Source of the DNA: Actinomycetospora chibensis
GTDB taxonomy: Bacteria; Actinomycetota; Actinomycetes; Mycobacteriales; Pseudonocardiaceae
Direction of reading: 5' to 3'
Assembly: GCF_028737215.1 (NCBI RefSeq)
Contig: NZ_JAQZAM010000013.1
Location: 168,532 to 232,531 of the forward strand
Length of the DNA stretch: 64,000 nt
In this document: piece after piece, positions 27,164-35,961 of the stretch
Layout of the letters: the number at the start of each line of letters is the position of its first letter
Position numbering within the stretch: position 1 is the stretch's first letter
The notes under the pieces: model-generated
What the model saw: only the letters and a program-made list of their open reading frames with translations
Databases searched by the model: none
Told to the model about the DNA's origin: nothing
Translations under genes and position numbers: made by a program

Positions 27164-27790
27164 GGGAGCTCCTTTCTGCACGGACGCAGCAGCCGATGAG
27201 CGAGCACTCTCCCCCATCGGCACCCGGAGCGACGAGCTTGACCCGCCGTCGGCGCTCTTTTCGCCGGGCCGCGTCGGCCCCGGCTCGCGTCCGCGGTCGA
27301 GTCCCCGCTCGACGTGCCGGTCCATGCGCTCTCCTCACGACGGGCGCAGGGCAGTCCACGCCTCGATGGGGCCGAGGGCCACCACGGCCTCCCGACTCCG
27401 CCCGGTACGACGACCGGAGGAGCGTGACGACCCTCCCCCTGTCCAACGTCCCAGCGACCTTACGGTGACGACCGGAGATCCACCGAATACGACCGTCCGG
27501 CGACCTCCCGTGTACTCCGCGTGCGGAGGATGATCACGGATCGGAGCCGGTTCGGCAAGCACCCCTGCATGTAGGCGACCGTTCGACGTGAGGGATGGCG
27601 CACGTCGCAAGCTCTTGTCCGGTCGCGCGCAACCGCCATAGGGTCCCCGTCGGTGGTCGCGGTCCGCGCCGTCGTGGGCACGGTCAGTGACGGCCACCGG
27701 AAGCGCGACCGCACGGAGGCGGACCACACCGACCCCCGTGCGGACGCGCGGAGCAGCCGGACCCACGGGTCCTCGCGTAGGAGGTGGCTC
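27164..27790. other. Long divergent regulatory region between bldM-like gene and whiB3
   Basis: About 630 bp without a convincing gene; reading frames in it lack family resemblance. It is less GC-rich near 27470-27650 than its surroundings. A candidate whiB3 promoter is marked separately. The size suggests complex control of both developmental regulators. Confidence 0.5.
27615..27644 (+). promoter_or_regulatory. Candidate whiB3 promoter
   Basis: TTGTCC (27615-27620) and TAGGGT (27639-27644) with an 18-bp spacer. It would give a 5' leader of about 140 nt before the whiB3 ATG. Assigned by eye only. Confidence 0.35.
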
Positions 27791-28087
27791 ATGGCGGACG
27801 TCCGCCGGCTTCCGGGACCCAATGCCGACATCTGGGACTGGCAGCGACTCGGGTCCTGCCGAGGCATGGACAGCGCGTTCTTCTTCCACCCCGACGGTGA
27901 GCGCGGCCCCGCCCGCGCGCACCGGGAGCGCCGGGCGAAGGCGGTCTGCCGCGACTGTCCGGTGGTCGAGCCGTGCCGTCGGCACGCCATCGCCGCCGGC
28001 GAGCCCTATGGCATCTGGGGCGGCATGTCGGAATCCGAGCGGGTCGCGGTCGCCACCGGGCGCCCGCGCCGTCTCACGAGCGGCTGA
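27791..28087 (+). CDS. whiB3: WhiB3/WhiD-type iron-sulfur regulator
   Basis: 98 aa. It follows mycobacterial WhiB3 almost residue for residue: LPGPNADIWDWQ, SCRGMDSAFFFHPDGERG, then CRDCPVVEPC, giving the four Cys that hold a [4Fe-4S] cluster, and the GIWGGMSESER turn before a basic C-terminal tail that binds DNA. These proteins bind sigma factor region 4 and sense O2/NO and redox state. TAGGAGGTGG precedes the ATG by 5 nt. The position next to groEL1 matches Rv3416. Confidence 0.93.
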   Translation: MADVRRLPGPNADIWDWQRLGSCRGMDSAFFFHPDGERGPARAHRERRAKAVCRDCPVVEPCRRHAIAAGEPYGIWGGMSESERVAVATGRPRRLTSG

Positions 28088-28110
28088 GCCGCTTCCCGAC
28101 CCCCGCACAC

Positions 28111-28148
28111 ACGACGGGCCCCACCGCGGCTGCGGTGGGGCCCGTCGT
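28111..28148. terminator. Bidirectional terminator between whiB3 and groEL1
   Basis: Perfect 17-bp inverted repeat (28111-28127 with 28132-28148, starting ACGACGGGCCCC) around GGCT. It lies between convergent genes. Confidence 0.88.
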
Positions 28149-28164
28149 GCTTCGTGCAGGTCTG

Positions 28165-29796
28165 TCAGTGGCCGTGCCCGTGACCGTGGCCGTGGCCACC
28201 GCCCGCGGCGGCGGGCTCCTCGTCCACGGGCTTGTCCACCACGGCACTCTCCGTGGTCAGGACCATGCGCGCGATGGAGGTGGCGTTCTCCAGCGCGGAG
28301 CGCGTCACCTTGACCGGGTCGATGATCCCGGTCGCCATGAGGTCGCCGTAGGTGCCGGCCGCGGCGTCGTAGCCGGTGCCCCAGCCCGCCTCGGCGACGC
28401 GCGCGGCGACGACCGAGCCCTCGAGCCCCGCGTTGCGGGCGATGGCCCGCAGCGGCGCCGAGAGCGCCCGGCGCACCAGGGCCACGCCCGTGGCCTCGTC
28501 GCCGGTGCGGCCGAGGCCGTCGGCGAGCTCGGCCGAGGCGTGCAGCAGCGCGCTGCCGCCGCCGGGGACGATGCCCTCCTCGACCGCCGCGCGCGTGGCG
28601 GCGATCGCGTCCTCGATGCGGTGCTTGCGCTCCTTCATCTCGGTCTCGGTGGCCGCGCCGACCTTGATGACCGCGACGCCGCCGGAGAGCTTCGCCAGCC
28701 GCTCGTGGAGCTTCTCGCGGTCCCAGTCGGAGTCGGTCTCGTCGATCTCCCGCCGGATCTGGGCGACGCGGGCGTCGACGGCGTCCTTGGAGCCGCCACC
28801 CTCGACGAAGGTGGTGGTGTCCTTGGTGATCACCGCGCGGCGCACGCTGCCGAGCACCTCGGGACCGGCGTCGGCCAGCTTGGTGCCGGTCTCGGGGTTG
28901 ACCACCGTCGCGCCGAGCGCGGCGGCGAGGTCGTCCATGAACGCCTTGCGGCGGTCGCCGAAGAACGGCGCCTTGACCGCGGCGACCTTCACCGTCTTGC
29001 GGATCGAGTTCACCACGAGCGTCGAGAGCGCCTCGGCCTCGACGTCCTCGGCGACGATCAGCAGCGGCTTGCCCGCCTCGACGACCTTCTCCAGCAGCGG
29101 GAGGAGGTCCTGGATGGCGCTGATCTTGTCGCGGTGCAGCAGGACCTGAGCGTCCTCGAGCACCGCCTCCATGGAGTCGTTGTCGGTGACGAAGTAGGGC
29201 GAGATGTAGCCCTTGTCGAACTGGAGACCCTCGGTGACCTCGAGCTCGGTCGCGAGCGTCGAGGCCTCCTCGACGGTGATGACGCCGTCCTCGCCGACCT
29301 TCTCCATGGCCTCGCCGATGAGGTCGCCGATCGTCTGGTCGCGGGACGCGACCGCGCCGACGGCGGCGATGCCCTGACGGCCGTCGACCGGGGTGGCGCG
29401 CGAGCGCAGCACCTCGGTGATCTTCTCGGTGGCGGCGACCATGCCGGCCCCGAGCGCGGTGGGGTTGGCGCCCGCGGCGAGGTTGCGCAGGCCCTCGGCG
29501 ACCAGCGCCTGGGCGAGGACCGTGGCCGTCGTGGTGCCGTCGCCGGCGACGTCGTTGGTCTTGGTGGCGACATTCTTCGCCAGCTGCGCACCGAGGTTCT
29601 CGAAGGGGTCCTCGAGCTCGATCTCGCGGGCGATGGTGACGCCGTCGTTGGTGATCGTCGGACCACCGAACTTCTTCTCCAGCACGACGTGGCGCCCCCG
29701 CGGTCCGAGGGTCACCACGACCGCACCGGCCAGCTGGTCGACGCCGCGCTCCAGGGCGCGGCGGGCGGTCTCGTCGAACGTGATCTGCTTGGGCAC
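28165..29796 (-). CDS. groEL1: 60-kDa chaperonin GroEL1 with His-rich tail
   Basis: 543 aa. ATP-driven folding chaperonin subunit: [16 protein letters not shown] start, [15 protein letters not shown] and [21 protein letters not shown] with the nucleotide site [11 protein letters not shown], and [16 protein letters not shown]. The tail ends in HGHGHGHGH instead of the Gly-Met repeat of housekeeping GroEL2, the mark of actinobacterial GroEL1, which in mycobacteria is linked to mycolate/biofilm and metal functions. GTG 29796 follows AAAGGTAGG. It is downstream of groES with a hairpin between them, and under the CIRCE operator. A second groEL is expected elsewhere. Confidence 0.95.
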   Translation of the reverse strand: MPKQITFDETARRALERGVDQLAGAVVVTLGPRGRHVVLEKKFGGPTITNDGVTIAREIELEDPFENLGAQLAKNVATKTNDVAGDGTTTATVLAQALVAEGLRNLAAGANPTALGAGMVAATEKITEVLRSRATPVDGRQGIAAVGAVASRDQTIGDLIGEAMEKVGEDGVITVEEASTLATELEVTEGLQFDKGYISPYFVTDNDSMEAVLEDAQVLLHRDKISAIQDLLPLLEKVVEAGKPLLIVAEDVEAEALSTLVVNSIRKTVKVAAVKAPFFGDRRKAFMDDLAAALGATVVNPETGTKLADAGPEVLGSVRRAVITKDTTTFVEGGGSKDAVDARVAQIRREIDETDSDWDREKLHERLAKLSGGVAVIKVGAATETEMKERKHRIEDAIAATRAAVEEGIVPGGGSALLHASAELADGLGRTGDEATGVALVRRALSAPLRAIARNAGLEGSVVAARVAEAGWGTGYDAAAGTYGDLMATGIIDPVKVTRSALENATSIARMVLTTESAVVDKPVDEEPAAAGGGHGHGHGHGH

Positions 29797-29824
29797 TGAC
29801 CTACCTTTCGTGACGCGAGACGAC

Positions 29825-29862
29825 GCCGCCCCGGTCACCCCGTCCGGGGCCACCGGGGCGGC
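29825..29862 (-). terminator. Attenuator-like hairpin between groES and groEL1
   Basis: Arms 29825-29835 and 29852-29862 (GCCGCCCCGGT and complement) enclose a second stem CCCCG/CGGGG (38-42 with 45-49). It lies between groES and groEL1 in the same operon. It could reduce readthrough so that GroES exceeds GroEL1, or protect the groES 3' end. Confidence 0.6.
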
Positions 29863-29889
29863 ATCGCTGTGCTCTGTGGAGCGGCGTCG

Positions 29890-30186
29890 TTAGTTGACGA
29901 CCGCCAGCACGTCGCGCGAGGAGAGGATCAGGTAGTCCTCGCCGTTGTACTTGATCTCGGTGCCGCCGTACTTCGAGAACACGACGACGTCACCCACCGC
30001 GACGTCGAGCGGGATGCGGTTCCCGTTGTCGTCCACGCGGCCCGGGCCCACGGCCAGGACCTTGCCCTCCTGGGGCTTCTCCTTGGCCGTGTCCGGGATG
30101 ACGATGCCGGACGCGGTCGTGGTCTCGGCCTCGCTGGCCTGCACCACGAGCTTGTCCTCGAGCGGCTTGATGTTCACGCTGGCCAC
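29890..30186 (-). CDS. groES: 10-kDa co-chaperonin GroES
   Basis: 98 aa, the normal length. It starts [16 protein letters not shown], has the mobile loop around [21 protein letters not shown] and ends [14 protein letters not shown]. Forms the lid of the GroEL cavity. The GTG at 30186 follows GGAGGT by 7 nt; the longer reading to 30243 has no homology support. It is the first gene of groES-groEL1, controlled by the CIRCE element about 115 bp upstream. Confidence 0.95.
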   Translation of the reverse strand: MASVNIKPLEDKLVVQASEAETTTASGIVIPDTAKEKPQEGKVLAVGPGRVDDNGNRIPLDVAVGDVVVFSKYGGTEIKYNGEDYLILSSRDVLAVVN

Positions 30187-30300
30187 GTCGGTGACCTCCA
30201 CCTGTCTGGGGTCGGAGCGGTATACGCCGGAAACGATCTCCACGGCGCCGGCGGTCCGTCCCGTCGTCGCGGGTGCCGGGGCGGCTCCGACGCCGTGCTG

Positions 30301-30327
30301 CTGGCACTCTATCCCCGAGAGTGCCAG
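30301..30327. promoter_or_regulatory. CIRCE operator (HrcA binding site) upstream of groES
   Basis: CTGGCACTC-N9-GAGTGCCAG, a perfect 9-bp inverted repeat with 9-nt spacer, differs from the classical TTAGCACTC-N9-GAGTGCTAA only at outer positions. It overlaps the predicted groES promoter and lies just past the rimI stop. It implies HrcA repression with heat-shock release. Confidence 0.9.
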
Positions 30328-30335
30328 GTCATCAA
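30306..30335 (-). promoter_or_regulatory. Predicted groES promoter overlapping CIRCE
   Basis: On the minus strand TTGATG (30335-30330) and TAGAGT (30311-30306) are 18 bp apart. The -10 and spacer are inside CIRCE, so HrcA would block polymerase. The -35 reaches into the last codons of rimI. Confidence 0.55.
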
Positions 30336-30838
30336 CGAGGGTCTGACCTGGGCGGGTCGCCGGCCGGTTCGCCGCCGGGCGGCCGCTTCATCGTGTGCGC
30401 GTCCGCACCCGAGGAGTAGTAGCGGCGGCGGGTGCCGACGATCTCGAACCCCGTGACGCGGTAGAGGTGCTGCGCGGCCCCGTTGTCGGTGCGCACCTCC
30501 AGGTACGTGGTCGCACCGATCCGGTCGGCGGCGGCGAGCAGGCCGTCGAGCACGGCGCGCCCGATGCCGCGTCCCTGGTGGCCGGGGTCCACCCCGATCG
30601 TGTGGATCTCGGCCTCGGCCTGCTGCCCGAGCCGCGCCGGGAGCAGGGCGATGCCGCCGTAGCCGACGAGCTCCCCCGCGCTGCGGGCGGCGAGGTAGAC
30701 GTGGCCGGCGCGGAGCTCGTCGCGGAACGCCCGCGCGCTCCACGGGTCGTCGCCGGGGAACAGGACGGCCTCGAGCTGCGCGCACCGGTCGGCGTCGTCG
30801 GGGGTCAGGGCGTCGACGACGACGTCGGTGCTGGTCAT
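30332..30838 (-). CDS. rimI: Ribosomal-protein/N-terminal alanine acetyltransferase RimI
   Basis: 168 aa GNAT acetyltransferase. The acetyl-CoA motif A is [21 protein letters not shown], and the [30 protein letters not shown] block is the RimI signature. It acetylates protein N-termini with broad specificity in actinobacteria. The ATG overlaps the tsaB stop (ATGA), which places it in the nnr-alr-hydrolase-tsaE-tsaB chain. It is the last gene of that operon here, because tsaD, which normally follows, is absent. Confidence 0.9.
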   Translation of the reverse strand: MTSTDVVVDALTPDDADRCAQLEAVLFPGDDPWSARAFRDELRAGHVYLAARSAGELVGYGGIALLPARLGQQAEAEIHTIGVDPGHQGRGIGRAVLDGLLAAADRIGATTYLEVRTDNGAAQHLYRVTGFEIVGTRRRYYSSGADAHTMKRPPGGEPAGDPPRSDPR

Positions 30839-31497
30839 GCGCGCGTGACGGTCTTCGGCGCGCCGGGCGGGATCGCGTCGGGGCGGCGCAGGTAGAGCGG
30901 CGACAGTGGAGCGGGCGGCGTTCCCGCGCGCAGGGCGGCCGCGGCGACGGCGACCAGTCCGGAGGGCGTGGGGCCGGGCACCTCGCCCCCGGCGCCGAGC
31001 TGGTGTGCCGCGTCGCCCACGACCCGGTCCACCGGTCCGAGGTCGGCCTCCAGGCGCTCGGCGAGCACGGCGGGCGCCACGACCTCGGGGCCGTGGGTAC
31101 GGACCCCGTCGACCACGAGGCTCCAGTAGACCTCGCGGCGGCGGGCGTCGGTGACGACCAGGATCCGTCCCGGCAGGCCCGCGGCCATCGCGTCGTGGGT
31201 GCCGACGCCGTGCACCGGGATGCCGAGCGCGTCGCCCATCGCCGCCGCGGTGACGAGCCCGACGCGCAGGCCCGTGAACGGCCCGGGGCCGAGTCCGACG
31301 ACGACGGCGTCCAGCTCGCGGCGGGTGCGTCCGGCCTCGGCCAGCGCGTCGCGGACCGCGGGGGCGAGGAGCTCGGCGTGAGCCCGGGCGCCGACTCCGT
31401 CGCGGGCGGCGAGGGTGACGGGGGGTCCGTCCGGACCCAGCTCGACCACACCCGCGGTGATGCGGGCGGTGGCGGTGTCGAGAGCCAGGACGAGCAC
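30835..31497 (-). CDS. tsaB: tRNA threonylcarbamoyladenosine biosynthesis protein TsaB
   Basis: 220 aa. ASKHA-fold scaffold that partners TsaD and TsaE to make t6A37 on tRNAs reading ANN codons. Visible are LVLALDTATARITAGVV at the N-terminus, LLAPAVRDALAEAG and VVVGLGPGPFTGLRVGLVTA, the family signature. The GTG at 31497 precedes the first strand; longer starts would overlap tsaE. It lies 10 nt after the tsaE stop and overlaps rimI. Confidence 0.92.
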   Translation of the reverse strand: MLVLALDTATARITAGVVELGPDGPPVTLAARDGVGARAHAELLAPAVRDALAEAGRTRRELDAVVVGLGPGPFTGLRVGLVTAAAMGDALGIPVHGVGTHDAMAAGLPGRILVVTDARRREVYWSLVVDGVRTHGPEVVAPAVLAERLEADLGPVDRVVGDAAHQLGAGGEVPGPTPSGLVAVAAAALRAGTPPAPLSPLYLRRPDAIPPGAPKTVTRA

Positions 31498-31507
31498 GCC
31501 CGAGACC

Positions 31508-32062
31508 CTACGAGCCGGGGTCCCCGCCGCCGACGAGGCGGGCGGGGCCCTCGAGCACGGCGAGCCTGCAGTCGAGATCCCCACCCGCCCCGTCGGGCGT
31601 CCCGGTGCGGTCCAGCCGGACCGTCAGGTGCTCGGCGGCGAGGTGCTCGGCGACGCCCTCGCCCCACTCGATCACCACGGCGGCACGGGTGAGGTCGGTG
31701 TCGAGGTCGAGGTCGTCGATCTGGGCGGCGACGTCGCGGGGGTCCGGGTCGCCGCTCGTCCCGACCCCGAGCCGGTAGGCGTCGACGTGGACGAGCACGA
31801 CCCCGCGGCCGCCCAGGGCGGCGGGCAGCGGCGGGTGCTCGCGGGCGATGACGAAGGTCGGGGACGTCACCGGGCCCTCGACGCCGAGGCCCTCGCCGAT
31901 GCCGGCGGCGAGGCACGTCTTGCCGGCCCCGAGCGGGCCCGCGAGCACGACGAGGTCGCCGGGCTGCAGGCGCGTGCCCAGCTCGTGCCCGAGGGCCGTC
32001 GTGTCCGCCGCGGTGGGCAGCACGACGCGCCGCCCCGCCCCCACGGCTCCCGGCCGGGTCAC
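31508..32062 (-). CDS. tsaE: tRNA threonylcarbamoyladenosine biosynthesis ATPase TsaE
   Basis: 184 aa. Walker A LAGPLGAGKTCLAAGIGEGLG near residue 40, the VTSPTFVIAREH switch-like segment, VHVDAYRLG and the VVIEWGEGVAEHL Walker B region. Its ATP hydrolysis resets the TsaBD complex. The GTG at 32062 overlaps the stop of the upstream hydrolase (GTGA), which fixes the start. Confidence 0.93.
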   Translation of the reverse strand: MTRPGAVGAGRRVVLPTAADTTALGHELGTRLQPGDLVVLAGPLGAGKTCLAAGIGEGLGVEGPVTSPTFVIAREHPPLPAALGGRGVVLVHVDAYRLGVGTSGDPDPRDVAAQIDDLDLDTDLTRAAVVIEWGEGVAEHLAAEHLTVRLDRTGTPDGAGGDLDCRLAVLEGPARLVGGGDPGS

Positions 32063-33255
32063 GCCCGTCGCCGCGGTCGTCGCAGTCCCCGGCGCGGCCG
32101 GTCGTCCGACGCGGCGCGGCCGGGGCGCAGGCGGCGCAGGACCTGGGTGCGGTGGGTGCAGCGGCGCAGGAGCTCGAGCAGGGCGGCGTCGAACTCGCCG
32201 GGCTGCTCGAGCATCGCCATGTGCCCGGCGCCCTCGAGGGGCAGGAGCTCGGCGTGCGGCATCTCCGCGGCGATCAGCTCGGAGTGCTCGTACGGGATCA
32301 TCCGGTCCAGAGTCCCGCCCGCGACCAGCACCTCGCACTGGGAGAGCCCCGCGAGCGCCGCGCGGCGGTTGTGCGTGGACAGGGTGTTGGCGAACGAGGT
32401 GAGCGCGTCGAGCGGGGTGGAGGCGATCGTCCGGTCGACCAGGTTCACCAGCGCCGGGTCGGTGGAGCGGTCACCGAACGACAGGCCCTGCACGAACGCC
32501 CAGATGACGTTGCCGGCGGCCCGCCGCACGCGGTCGGCGAAGGCGGGCTGCCAGTGCGCCACCCGCCCCAGCACGTTGACCGTCGGGTTGCGGTGCGACA
32601 GCACGGCCTGCTTGAGCCCGCCGGCCATGACGTCGCCCGCCGAGGTGCAGACCAGTGCCACGCCGGCGACGCGTTCCGTGAACAGCTTCGGGTGGCGCTC
32701 GGCCAGTGCCATGATCGTCATGCCGCCCATGGAGTGCCCCACCAGCACGATCGGGCCCTCGGGGACGACGGAGCGCAGGATCGCGTCGAGATCGGCGCCG
32801 AGCTGGGCGATCGTGCACGAGCGCGCGCTCGCCTGGCCGGAGCGGCCGTGGCGTCGCTGGTCGTAGAGCACGGTGCGTACCGCGGGCTCGGTGAGCTCGG
32901 AGAGCATCCGGCGCTGGAAGTGCCAGCACTTGCGGTCGAGGGCGAACCCGTGGACGAGCACGACGGTCAGCTCGGCCTTCGCGCCCGGGGTGACCGGGTC
33001 GACCTCCTCCACCGAGAGCCGCACACCGTCGTCCGCGGCGACGGACGACTCGCGGCCCGGCGGGAGCATGCCGAGCTTCGAGGGGTGGGCCTGCTCCTCC
33101 TCGGAGAGGCGCGCCCGCTGGCGCAGGATGCGGTTGCGGGCCCGGCCGGCCCCGACCGCACCCGCCGCGGCGGCGCCGCCCAGCACCGCGCCGGCCACGG
33201 CCCCCGCGACGCCGCCCGGGGAGACGCGGTGGTCGTGGCGTCCGTCGTCGCTCAT
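32059..33255 (-). CDS. Alpha/beta-hydrolase fold protein, possibly membrane-associated
   Basis: 398 aa. An N-terminal Gly/Ala-rich hydrophobic segment (about residues 13-40) may anchor it. The hydrolase core has the oxyanion LVHGFALDRKCWH, nucleophile Ser in VGHSMGG, Asp in AGGTLDRMIP and His in GAGHMAML, so the triad is complete; a basic Arg-rich C-terminus follows. It is conserved between alr and tsaE in actinobacteria, but the substrate is unknown; lipase/esterase or peptidase-like activity are possibilities. Its ATG overlaps the alr stop and its stop overlaps the tsaE start. Confidence 0.82.
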   Translation of the reverse strand: MSDDGRHDHRVSPGGVAGAVAGAVLGGAAAAGAVGAGRARNRILRQRARLSEEEQAHPSKLGMLPPGRESSVAADDGVRLSVEEVDPVTPGAKAELTVVLVHGFALDRKCWHFQRRMLSELTEPAVRTVLYDQRRHGRSGQASARSCTIAQLGADLDAILRSVVPEGPIVLVGHSMGGMTIMALAERHPKLFTERVAGVALVCTSAGDVMAGGLKQAVLSHRNPTVNVLGRVAHWQPAFADRVRRAAGNVIWAFVQGLSFGDRSTDPALVNLVDRTIASTPLDALTSFANTLSTHNRRAALAGLSQCEVLVAGGTLDRMIPYEHSELIAAEMPHAELLPLEGAGHMAMLEQPGEFDAALLELLRRCTHRTQVLRRLRPGRAASDDRPRRGLRRPRRRA

Positions 33256-34433
33256 GGGCGGGACCCGGAGGTCCGGGTGACGCGGGGACGGCAGCCGACG
33301 CCCGTGACGACCTCGTAGTGGATGGTGTCGAGCCAGCGCGCCCACTCGGCGGCCGTCGGCTCGCCCGCGTCGCCGGGGCCGAAGAGGACGACCTCGTCGC
33401 CCGGGGCGACGGCCGCGTCTGCGGCGTCGGCGGCCGGACCCAGGTCGACCACGACCTGGTCCATGCACACGCGCCCGACGACCGGTCGGCGCCGACCGGC
33501 CAGCTGCACCGTCATCGTCCCTCCGAGCCGTCGGGGCACCCCGTCGGCGTACCCCGTGGGGACCAGTGCGAGTACCCGGTCGCTGGGAGCGACCCATTCG
33601 TGACCGTACGAGACACCTTCCCCGGCGGCGATCCGTTTGACCAGCGCGACCCGGGTGCGGAACGTCATGACCGGACGCAGCCCGTGATGGTCCGGAGCCT
33701 CGAGCGGGTCGAGGCCGTAGACGGCGATGCCGGGCCGGACGAGGTCGAGGTGCAGGTCGGGGCGGGTGAGCGTGGCCGCGGAGTTCGCCAGGTGCCGCCA
33801 CGGGGCGGGCCCGCCGAGGCGCGCCGACGCCGTGCGCCAGGCCTCGTCGAGGCGGGCCGCCTGGACGTCGATCGTCGGGTGGGCGGGGGCGTCGGCGTGC
33901 GCGAGGTGCGACCAGACGGCGGCGACCTCGACCTCGCCCGCGGACCGGGCGTCCTCGGTGGCGTCGAGCAGCTCGCCCCAGGCCTCGGGCGGGCAGCCGT
34001 TGCGGCTCAGCCCGGTATCGATCTTGAGGTGCACGCGGGCGGGCCGGCCGGCGCGGCGCGCCCCGGCGACGACGCCGTCGAGTTCCGGGCGCGACGAGAC
34101 CCCGAGGTCGACGCCGTCGGCCACCGCGGGCGCGAAGTCCTCGTCGGGCAGGTGCAGCCAGGAGAGCACCGGGGCGTCGATGCCGGCGGCGCGCAGCTCG
34201 GCGGCCTCGCCGAGGGTGCAGACGCCGAGCCAGGTGGCGCCGCTCGCGAGGGCGGTGCGCGCGACGTCGACCGCCCCGTGGCCGTAGCCGTCGGCCTTGA
34301 CCACGGCCATCGTGGCGGCGCCGGACCGCCGGGCGAGGCCGGCGAGCAGGTCGACGTTGTGGGCGAGGGCGTCGAGGTCGATGTGGGCCTCGACGCGGGG
34401 GCGGGTGTTCGTCGCGGCTCCGTGGGGGGTCAT
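33252..34433 (-). CDS. alr: Alanine racemase
   Basis: 393 aa. Interconverts L- and D-alanine with PLP for peptidoglycan. The PLP-lysine motif is AVVKADGYGHGA near residue 45, the second catalytic Tyr region is GVSYGHEWVAP, and RVCMDQVVVDLG matches the conserved loop. The ATG at 34433 overlaps the nnr stop and its stop overlaps the hydrolase start, so translation is coupled through the whole chain. Confidence 0.95.
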   Translation of the reverse strand: MTPHGAATNTRPRVEAHIDLDALAHNVDLLAGLARRSGAATMAVVKADGYGHGAVDVARTALASGATWLGVCTLGEAAELRAAGIDAPVLSWLHLPDEDFAPAVADGVDLGVSSRPELDGVVAGARRAGRPARVHLKIDTGLSRNGCPPEAWGELLDATEDARSAGEVEVAAVWSHLAHADAPAHPTIDVQAARLDEAWRTASARLGGPAPWRHLANSAATLTRPDLHLDLVRPGIAVYGLDPLEAPDHHGLRPVMTFRTRVALVKRIAAGEGVSYGHEWVAPSDRVLALVPTGYADGVPRRLGGTMTVQLAGRRRPVVGRVCMDQVVVDLGPAADAADAAVAPGDEVVLFGPGDAGEPTAAEWARWLDTIHYEVVTGVGCRPRVTRTSGSRP

Positions 34434-35893
34434 CCGCGTGCCTCCCGGACCTGGCGGATCGCCGTCGACAGGGCGGCCTGGACGTGCGACGCCGGAACCG
34501 GCGAGCCGGGACCGATGTCCGCGCCCGCCCCGATGTCGGCGGCCCTGGCGTGCACGAACGCCGCGCAGCCGCCCGCCCACCAGGGCTCGAGGCCGGCGGC
34601 GAGCAGGGCACCGGCGACCCCGGAGAGCACGTCGCCGGAGCCCGCGGTGGCGAGCCAGGCACTCCCCGCGGGGTGCACGAGCACACGTCCGTCGGGGGCC
34701 GCGACGACCGTCGCGTTGCCCTTGAGCAGCAGGGTGACCCCGAGGTCGGCGGCCGCGCGCCGGGCGGAGTCGACGCGGTCGTCGGTGAGCTCGGCGACCC
34801 GGGCGAACTCCCCGGCGTGCGGGGTGATCAGCACCGGGGCGCCCGCGGCCTTCTCCCGCAGCCCGGCGTGCTGGCCGAGCAGCGTCACCGCGTCGGCGTC
34901 GGCGAGCACCGGCAGGCCGGTGTCGAGGACGTCGGCGAGGGTCTGCGCGCCGGCGTCGTCGGTGCCGAGGCCCGGGCCGACGACCCACGCCTGCACGCGC
35001 CCTGCCTCGCCGACGGTGTCGGTGGCGACGATCTCGGGCCACGCGGCGCGGACCTCGTCGGCGGCGCTGCCCGCGTACCGGACCATGCCGCTGGTGGACA
35101 GCGCCGCGGCCCCGGAGGCGAGGACGGCGGCGCCGGGGTAGGTCCGGGAGCCTGCGGCGATCCCGACGACGCCCTGGCTGTACTTGTCGTCGCCGGGCCC
35201 GGGCACCGGCCAGCGCGCGCCGACGTCGGCCGCGTCGAGCACGTCGACCGGGGCGGGCGGGAGCTCGGGGCCGAGGCCGATGTCGATCAGGGTGACGGGG
35301 CCGCAGAGGGGCGCGGCGAGCACGTGGACGGGCTTGCGGGCCCCGAACGTCACGGTGGCGGCGGCGCGGACGTGGTGCTCGCCCGGGACGCCGGTGAGCG
35401 GGTCGACGCCGCTGGGGGTGTCGACGGCGAGGATCGGGACGTCCGTCGTGCGGGCGGCGTCCACCAGCGTGGCCGCCTCGGGCCGCAGGCCCCCACGAGC
35501 GCCGGTGCCGACGATCGCGTCGAGGACGAGGTCGGCGTGGTCCACGGCCACGACGCCGTGCTCGACGTCGGTGACGATGCGTCCGCGCTGTTTCCGCAAG
35601 GCCGCGAGCCCCGCGGGGTGCGCGCGGTCCGGGCTCAGCAGCACGGCGGTGACGGCGACGCCGCGCCGGCGCAGCTCGTCGCCGGCCCAGAGCCCGTCGC
35701 CGCCGTTGTTGCCGGCGCCGACGAGCACGACGACCCGCCGCCCGGCGACCCCGCCGGTGCGGCGCCGGAGCTCGGCGAGCGCGACCTGCGCGACGCCGTG
35801 CGCCGCCCGACGCATCAGCGCGCCCTCGGGAGTGCGCGCGAGCACGGGCTCCTCGGCGGCACCCACCTGCTCGGGCGTCCAGACGCCGTACAC
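34430..35893 (-). CDS. nnr: Bifunctional NAD(P)HX epimerase / ADP-dependent NAD(P)HX dehydratase
   Basis: 487 aa, a fusion of YjeF_N (residues 1-215; VVVLVGAGNNGGDGLWAGDEL, VDTPSGVDPLTG) and carbohydrate-kinase-like dehydratase (residues 225-487; VVGPGLGTDD, ITPHAGEFARV, LLKGNATVV, TAGSGDVLSGV). Repairs hydrated NADH and NADPH. The GTG at 35893 follows GGAGGAGG. It heads the operon nnr-alr-hydrolase-tsaE-tsaB-rimI and lies after glmS, separated by a palindrome. Confidence 0.94.
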   Translation of the reverse strand: MYGVWTPEQVGAAEEPVLARTPEGALMRRAAHGVAQVALAELRRRTGGVAGRRVVVLVGAGNNGGDGLWAGDELRRRGVAVTAVLLSPDRAHPAGLAALRKQRGRIVTDVEHGVVAVDHADLVLDAIVGTGARGGLRPEAATLVDAARTTDVPILAVDTPSGVDPLTGVPGEHHVRAAATVTFGARKPVHVLAAPLCGPVTLIDIGLGPELPPAPVDVLDAADVGARWPVPGPGDDKYSQGVVGIAAGSRTYPGAAVLASGAAALSTSGMVRYAGSAADEVRAAWPEIVATDTVGEAGRVQAWVVGPGLGTDDAGAQTLADVLDTGLPVLADADAVTLLGQHAGLREKAAGAPVLITPHAGEFARVAELTDDRVDSARRAAADLGVTLLLKGNATVVAAPDGRVLVHPAGSAWLATAGSGDVLSGVAGALLAAGLEPWWAGGCAAFVHARAADIGAGADIGPGSPVPASHVQAALSTAIRQVREARG

Positions 35894-35915
35894 CTGGCTG
35901 CCTCCTCCGCCGTAC

Positions 35916-35955
35916 GTGCGTGATCCTCTGAGCTACAGCTCAGAAGATCACGCAC
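35916..35955. terminator. Long palindrome between glmS and nnr
   Basis: A 19-bp stem (35916-35934 with 35937-35955; core TGAGCT-AC-AGCTCA and outer GTGCGTGATC) with a single mismatch and a 2-nt centre. It is just after the glmS stop, so probably its terminator, but its near-perfect, small-centre shape resembles the repeat at 3777-3835 and it may belong to a dispersed repeat family. Confidence 0.65.
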
Positions 35956-35961
35956 ATAGGA

